The position numbers were made by a program, and so were the translations under genes. A stretch of 64,000 nucleotides of DNA, taken from Polychytrium aggregatum (taxonomy: Eukaryota; Chytridiomycota; Chytridiomycetes; Polychytriales). This document shows, piece by piece, positions 61,701 to 64,000 of the stretch. The notes below the pieces were generated by a model. That model worked only from the letters and a program-made list of their open reading frames with translations, was not told where the DNA came from and did not search any database. Where the stretch lies: the NCBI RefSeq assembly GCF_025602895.1, contig NW_026516359.1:26608-90607 (forward strand), written 5' to 3'. Position 1 is the first letter of the stretch. Each line of letters opens with the position of its first letter.

Positions 61701-62259
61701 TGTACCTTGGAGATGGTGCGTTCGACGGCAGTCGATCACGATATGTCAGCCCGGACTCGGCCTTGCTCTTGAATCGGAAGAGTTCCGCAGCATTTCCATG
61801 TATCTAACGGTTTATCATCGGCCAACGACTCGCCTTTAGATTCATGAAAAGTTCACCGTCTACATCATCGAAGACAACATATTGGATGTTCAAGCCAAGA
61901 TGGAGAGAATCAAGAGCGATATCGGCTCTGGGCCCATCAACAGCCGCCAACCGACCGAGAGACAGCATAGTCGGAAAGGAGATGCGCCGCATTTGTCGGC
62001 CCTGCCCACCGTTCGACCGTCGGACCTGCAGAGTTCCGAGACGAGACAGCCACCTCGACCGGTGGTGCCGACACCTTCGGGCCGTGGCCGGCGCTCCTCG
62101 TTCTTTGTCCGTCGCCCGCCTCGTACCCACGAAAACGAAACCAAGGTCCTGCGCTCATGTTTGGTCCTCCGTGAGTTTGCCGTTGAGCTTTCGGAAGTTC
62201 TGTTCATCAATCAGCGAGCCAGCAACTTCATGCCGGAGGACGATTCGGTTGATTGGTAG
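58724..62259 (+). CDS. FHIP: FHIP-family (FTS-Hook-interacting, RAI16-like) protein, multi-exon
   Basis: The ATG at 58724 gives MDKTLTYLLSSAAEFL. Supported exons: 58724-58853, 58985-59172 (ETMLECLRREE, MGPCLEFMLQTRLIETL), 59279-59962 (EGLLNEVLGFLCQLLS), 60168-60332, 60414-60487, 60599-60761, about 60940-61099 (LMEAALSLLYYLLS), about 61293-61807 (HIVNRKEHVEAM, then LLSNVLLTLHQFP), and a last exon about 61842-62259 with a basic linker and LRSCLVLREFAVELSEVLFI. The order and key segments match human FHIP proteins, whose complex with FTS and Hook links early endosomes to dynein. The first six exon borders are phase-consistent; the later ones are approximate. Identification rests on remembered family motifs. 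Confidence 0.75.
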
Positions 62260-62467
62260 GCTGTGACTGTAGTATCGAAAGTTGGTTGGTCCAGCCCGAA
62301 GCGCCCGTGCTCGACTCTTCCGGGCAAAGCGAGGTGCGAAGGAGCGTCTGGCCCATCACCCTGATTACTCCACGACGTCACCAATGAGAAATTAAGACAG
62401 GTGGTATTCGCTCTTATGAAAATAGAACTCGTGTTATTCGACTGGAAGAGTTATATATGACTGGAGC
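62260..62467. other. Convergent intergenic region
   Basis: 208 bp between the stops of the FHIP gene (plus) and the exchanger gene (minus). Nothing else is seen. Confidence 0.6.
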
Positions 62468-64000
62468 TTATTCGTCGAGTGAGCCCGATACCCTTCGTTT
62501 GTGGCTGCTGCCAGTGCCAGGCGGGCCCCGGGAGCGCGGATACGCCTCCGAGGAGCCAGGTCGCTCATATTTGCGTCGAGAAAATAGGGGCTTGACCCAC
62601 TGGTCATCAAAATTTATGAACCAATGCGGTGCCGAGCGCTCGGTCGCGATAGGGGGCCCATCCGACAGGGGCTGGGAGGACGCGTAGCTTGAGACCGACG
62701 AACGTGGAGCAAACGATGCCAGCGGGTGCTCGTCCTCATATTCGTATCGATAGCCAGAGTCGTCATCGTCATCTTCAAAACCGTCGACGCTTGAGTCTGT
62801 AGCATCGTCTATGTCGTCAGCGAGGGCATGATTTCTCTTGGGGCCGACATCTGTTTCGATTTTCAGTCGTTCGAGGGCATAGTTTGTGGTACCGCCAAGA
62901 ATCAACACGCTAATGACACATACGACCAGAGTCGTTGAGCGAATGATGTCTCCGGCTTTACCGGTGACTTCAAAGGCAAGGGCAAAGGCGATGGCACCAC
63001 GGAGACCGGCCCACCACATCATCCATTGGTGGTTCTTTGGAAGGTGGTTCACTTTCCCGTAGAGTCGATATGTGACCGAGTTGACCAGCCAGGCTAGAGG
63101 CACCGTTGAGATGTAGCGAGCCACCAGCAATATGATCTAGTGGTTTACGATTTGCGACGAGCGCGGCGAGTCATCGTTCCTGTCAACATCGGTGGCAACC
63201 CCGCTGCCCTATTTGATTGGTGCCCACAGGGCCGACATCCAATTACACCAAGCCGATATGCTGTTGCGTTGTCGAATCGAGGCGAGCCTCCAATAGCGTC
63301 GGAATTGCCGTGGCACGGGAGCAAGATCTCGGCCAATTCGGAGACGCTTCACTCACCAGGATCAAAACGATCAGGACCGGCAGGAAAATAGAGTCTGATC
63401 GGGTAAAGATCGATATTCCCAGGTAGATAAAGACAAAGTTTTCACTCATCTGGGAAAGCACCCGAAACATGTACTTTGTGGTCCGTCTCGAACGCAGGCT
63501 GAGATTGTCGTACGCATAGTGCTTGAGAGTGATGCCACAGAACAGCAGCGAAACTATTCCAGACAGGTGACAGCCGTTGGAGAGCAGATACGAGGCATAT
63601 GCCAAGAGCAACACCATGCACGACTCTAGCGACGGATACTCAAACAGCTGCGAGTGCTTGAGCATGAGAGTGCAAATCAAAGCCATGATGACGCCTATCA
63701 TGAGCGATCCAAAAAATAGAGCCGAAAACGACCCAATTCCATAGAAATGCTAGAGAGTGAGAAGGCGGAATCGCTGTTGAAGTTGGAGAGGGTGCTGCGA
63801 ACGTGGCAAAGGGGAAAAGATACAATCGTAAGGATCCACTCTGGTTGCCTCGACTAGCCCCGATTCGCATTGGCGCCGCCCAGCCGCACGAGCGAAGGCA
63901 CACGATTTGACATACGTGAAGAGTGCGATGGCAACCGAGTCGTTCAGGAGACTTTCGCCAAAGATGATCGCATAGAGCTGGGGATCGACTCTGCGCTGAT
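62468..64000 (-). CDS. NHX1: Na+/H+ exchanger (CPA1/NHE, Nhx1-like), C-terminal part
   Basis: The minus-strand gene runs off the right edge. Exons: 64000-about 63918 (DPQLYAIIFGESLLNDSVAI, the conserved ion-binding helix), 63749-63357 (131 codons; ALFFGSLMIGVIMALI, HLSGIVSLLFCGI, ENFVFIYLGISIF), and 63136-62468 (223 codons with stop; WWAGLRGAIAFALAFEV and last membrane helices). The last join is phase 0 with a GTGAGT donor. The tail is cytosolic, with an acidic stretch (FEDDDDDSGYRYEYEDEH) and Ser/Arg-rich end. Motifs fit the intracellular NHE6/Nhx1 branch, which exchanges Na+ or K+ for H+ in endosomes. The N-terminal membrane half lies outside the window. Confidence 0.88.

Noticed and set aside
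1-64000. CRISPR arrays, rRNA and tRNA genes
   Set aside because: No regular spacer-repeat array and no cloverleaf or rRNA core sequence was noticed; the organism is eukaryotic.

Overview
The window is eukaryotic and most likely from a fungus, probably an early-diverging (chytrid-like) one. The genes carry short GT-AG introns (about 48-260 nt) and encode an FHA-BRCT repair mediator, a rhomboid/UBA protein, a Pin1/Ess1 isomerase, an FHIP-family protein and a Na+/H+ exchanger. The lineage is inferred from these families and from the GC-rich chromodomain retrotransposons. No rRNA, tRNA, CRISPR array or bacterial operon was seen.

Positions 1-49770 are almost entirely Ty3/gypsy chromodomain LTR retrotransposons (chromoviruses) of four families, called A, B, C and D here. 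Family A has 466-bp LTRs and is 5,719 bp; B has 419-bp LTRs; C has 385-bp LTRs and is 5,917 bp; D is old and degenerate. From left to right: B1 (minus, cut by the window edge, 1-2726); A1 (plus, complete, 2786-8504); about 1 kb of unassigned DNA; B2 (minus, 9548-21346) with complete A2 (minus, 14291-20009) inside its gag; then a four-level nest. In the nest, C1 (minus, from 21400, 5' end lost) holds A4 (minus, 26329-43693), A4 holds A3 (plus, 28261-39901), and A3 holds C2 (plus, 33165-39081). D (43938-49770) carries an old A-type solo LTR in its reverse transcriptase. Five-bp target-site duplications read directly from the sequence (AATTC, ATACG, GTCCA, TCCCT, GTCGA, CCTAC) prove each nesting step. 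Copies of A are nearly identical, so the burst is recent.

Each element has gag and pol in overlapping frames, with pol in -1. All four families place the classic slippery heptamer GGGAAAC, in the correct phase, just before the gag stop. In B and C, and imperfectly in D, the sequence just inside the 5' LTR is complementary to LTR sequence 38-39 nt downstream of the TATA box, which is where the transcript should begin. That is the arrangement of Tf1-type self-primed reverse transcription. Family A instead has a tRNA-like TGGTAGC at that place, and its gag start codon straddles the LTR boundary.

Positions 49982-64000 are host genes. They are an MDC1/Mdb1-like FHA plus tandem-BRCT gene (minus), a hypothetical ORF (minus), a five-exon Dsc2/UBAC2-like gene (plus), a five-exon Pin1/Ess1 gene with a 1-nt frameshift (minus), a multi-exon FHIP-family gene (plus), and the 3' part of a Na+/H+ exchanger (minus, running off the window). 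The transposon block stops 211 bp from the stop codon of the first gene.
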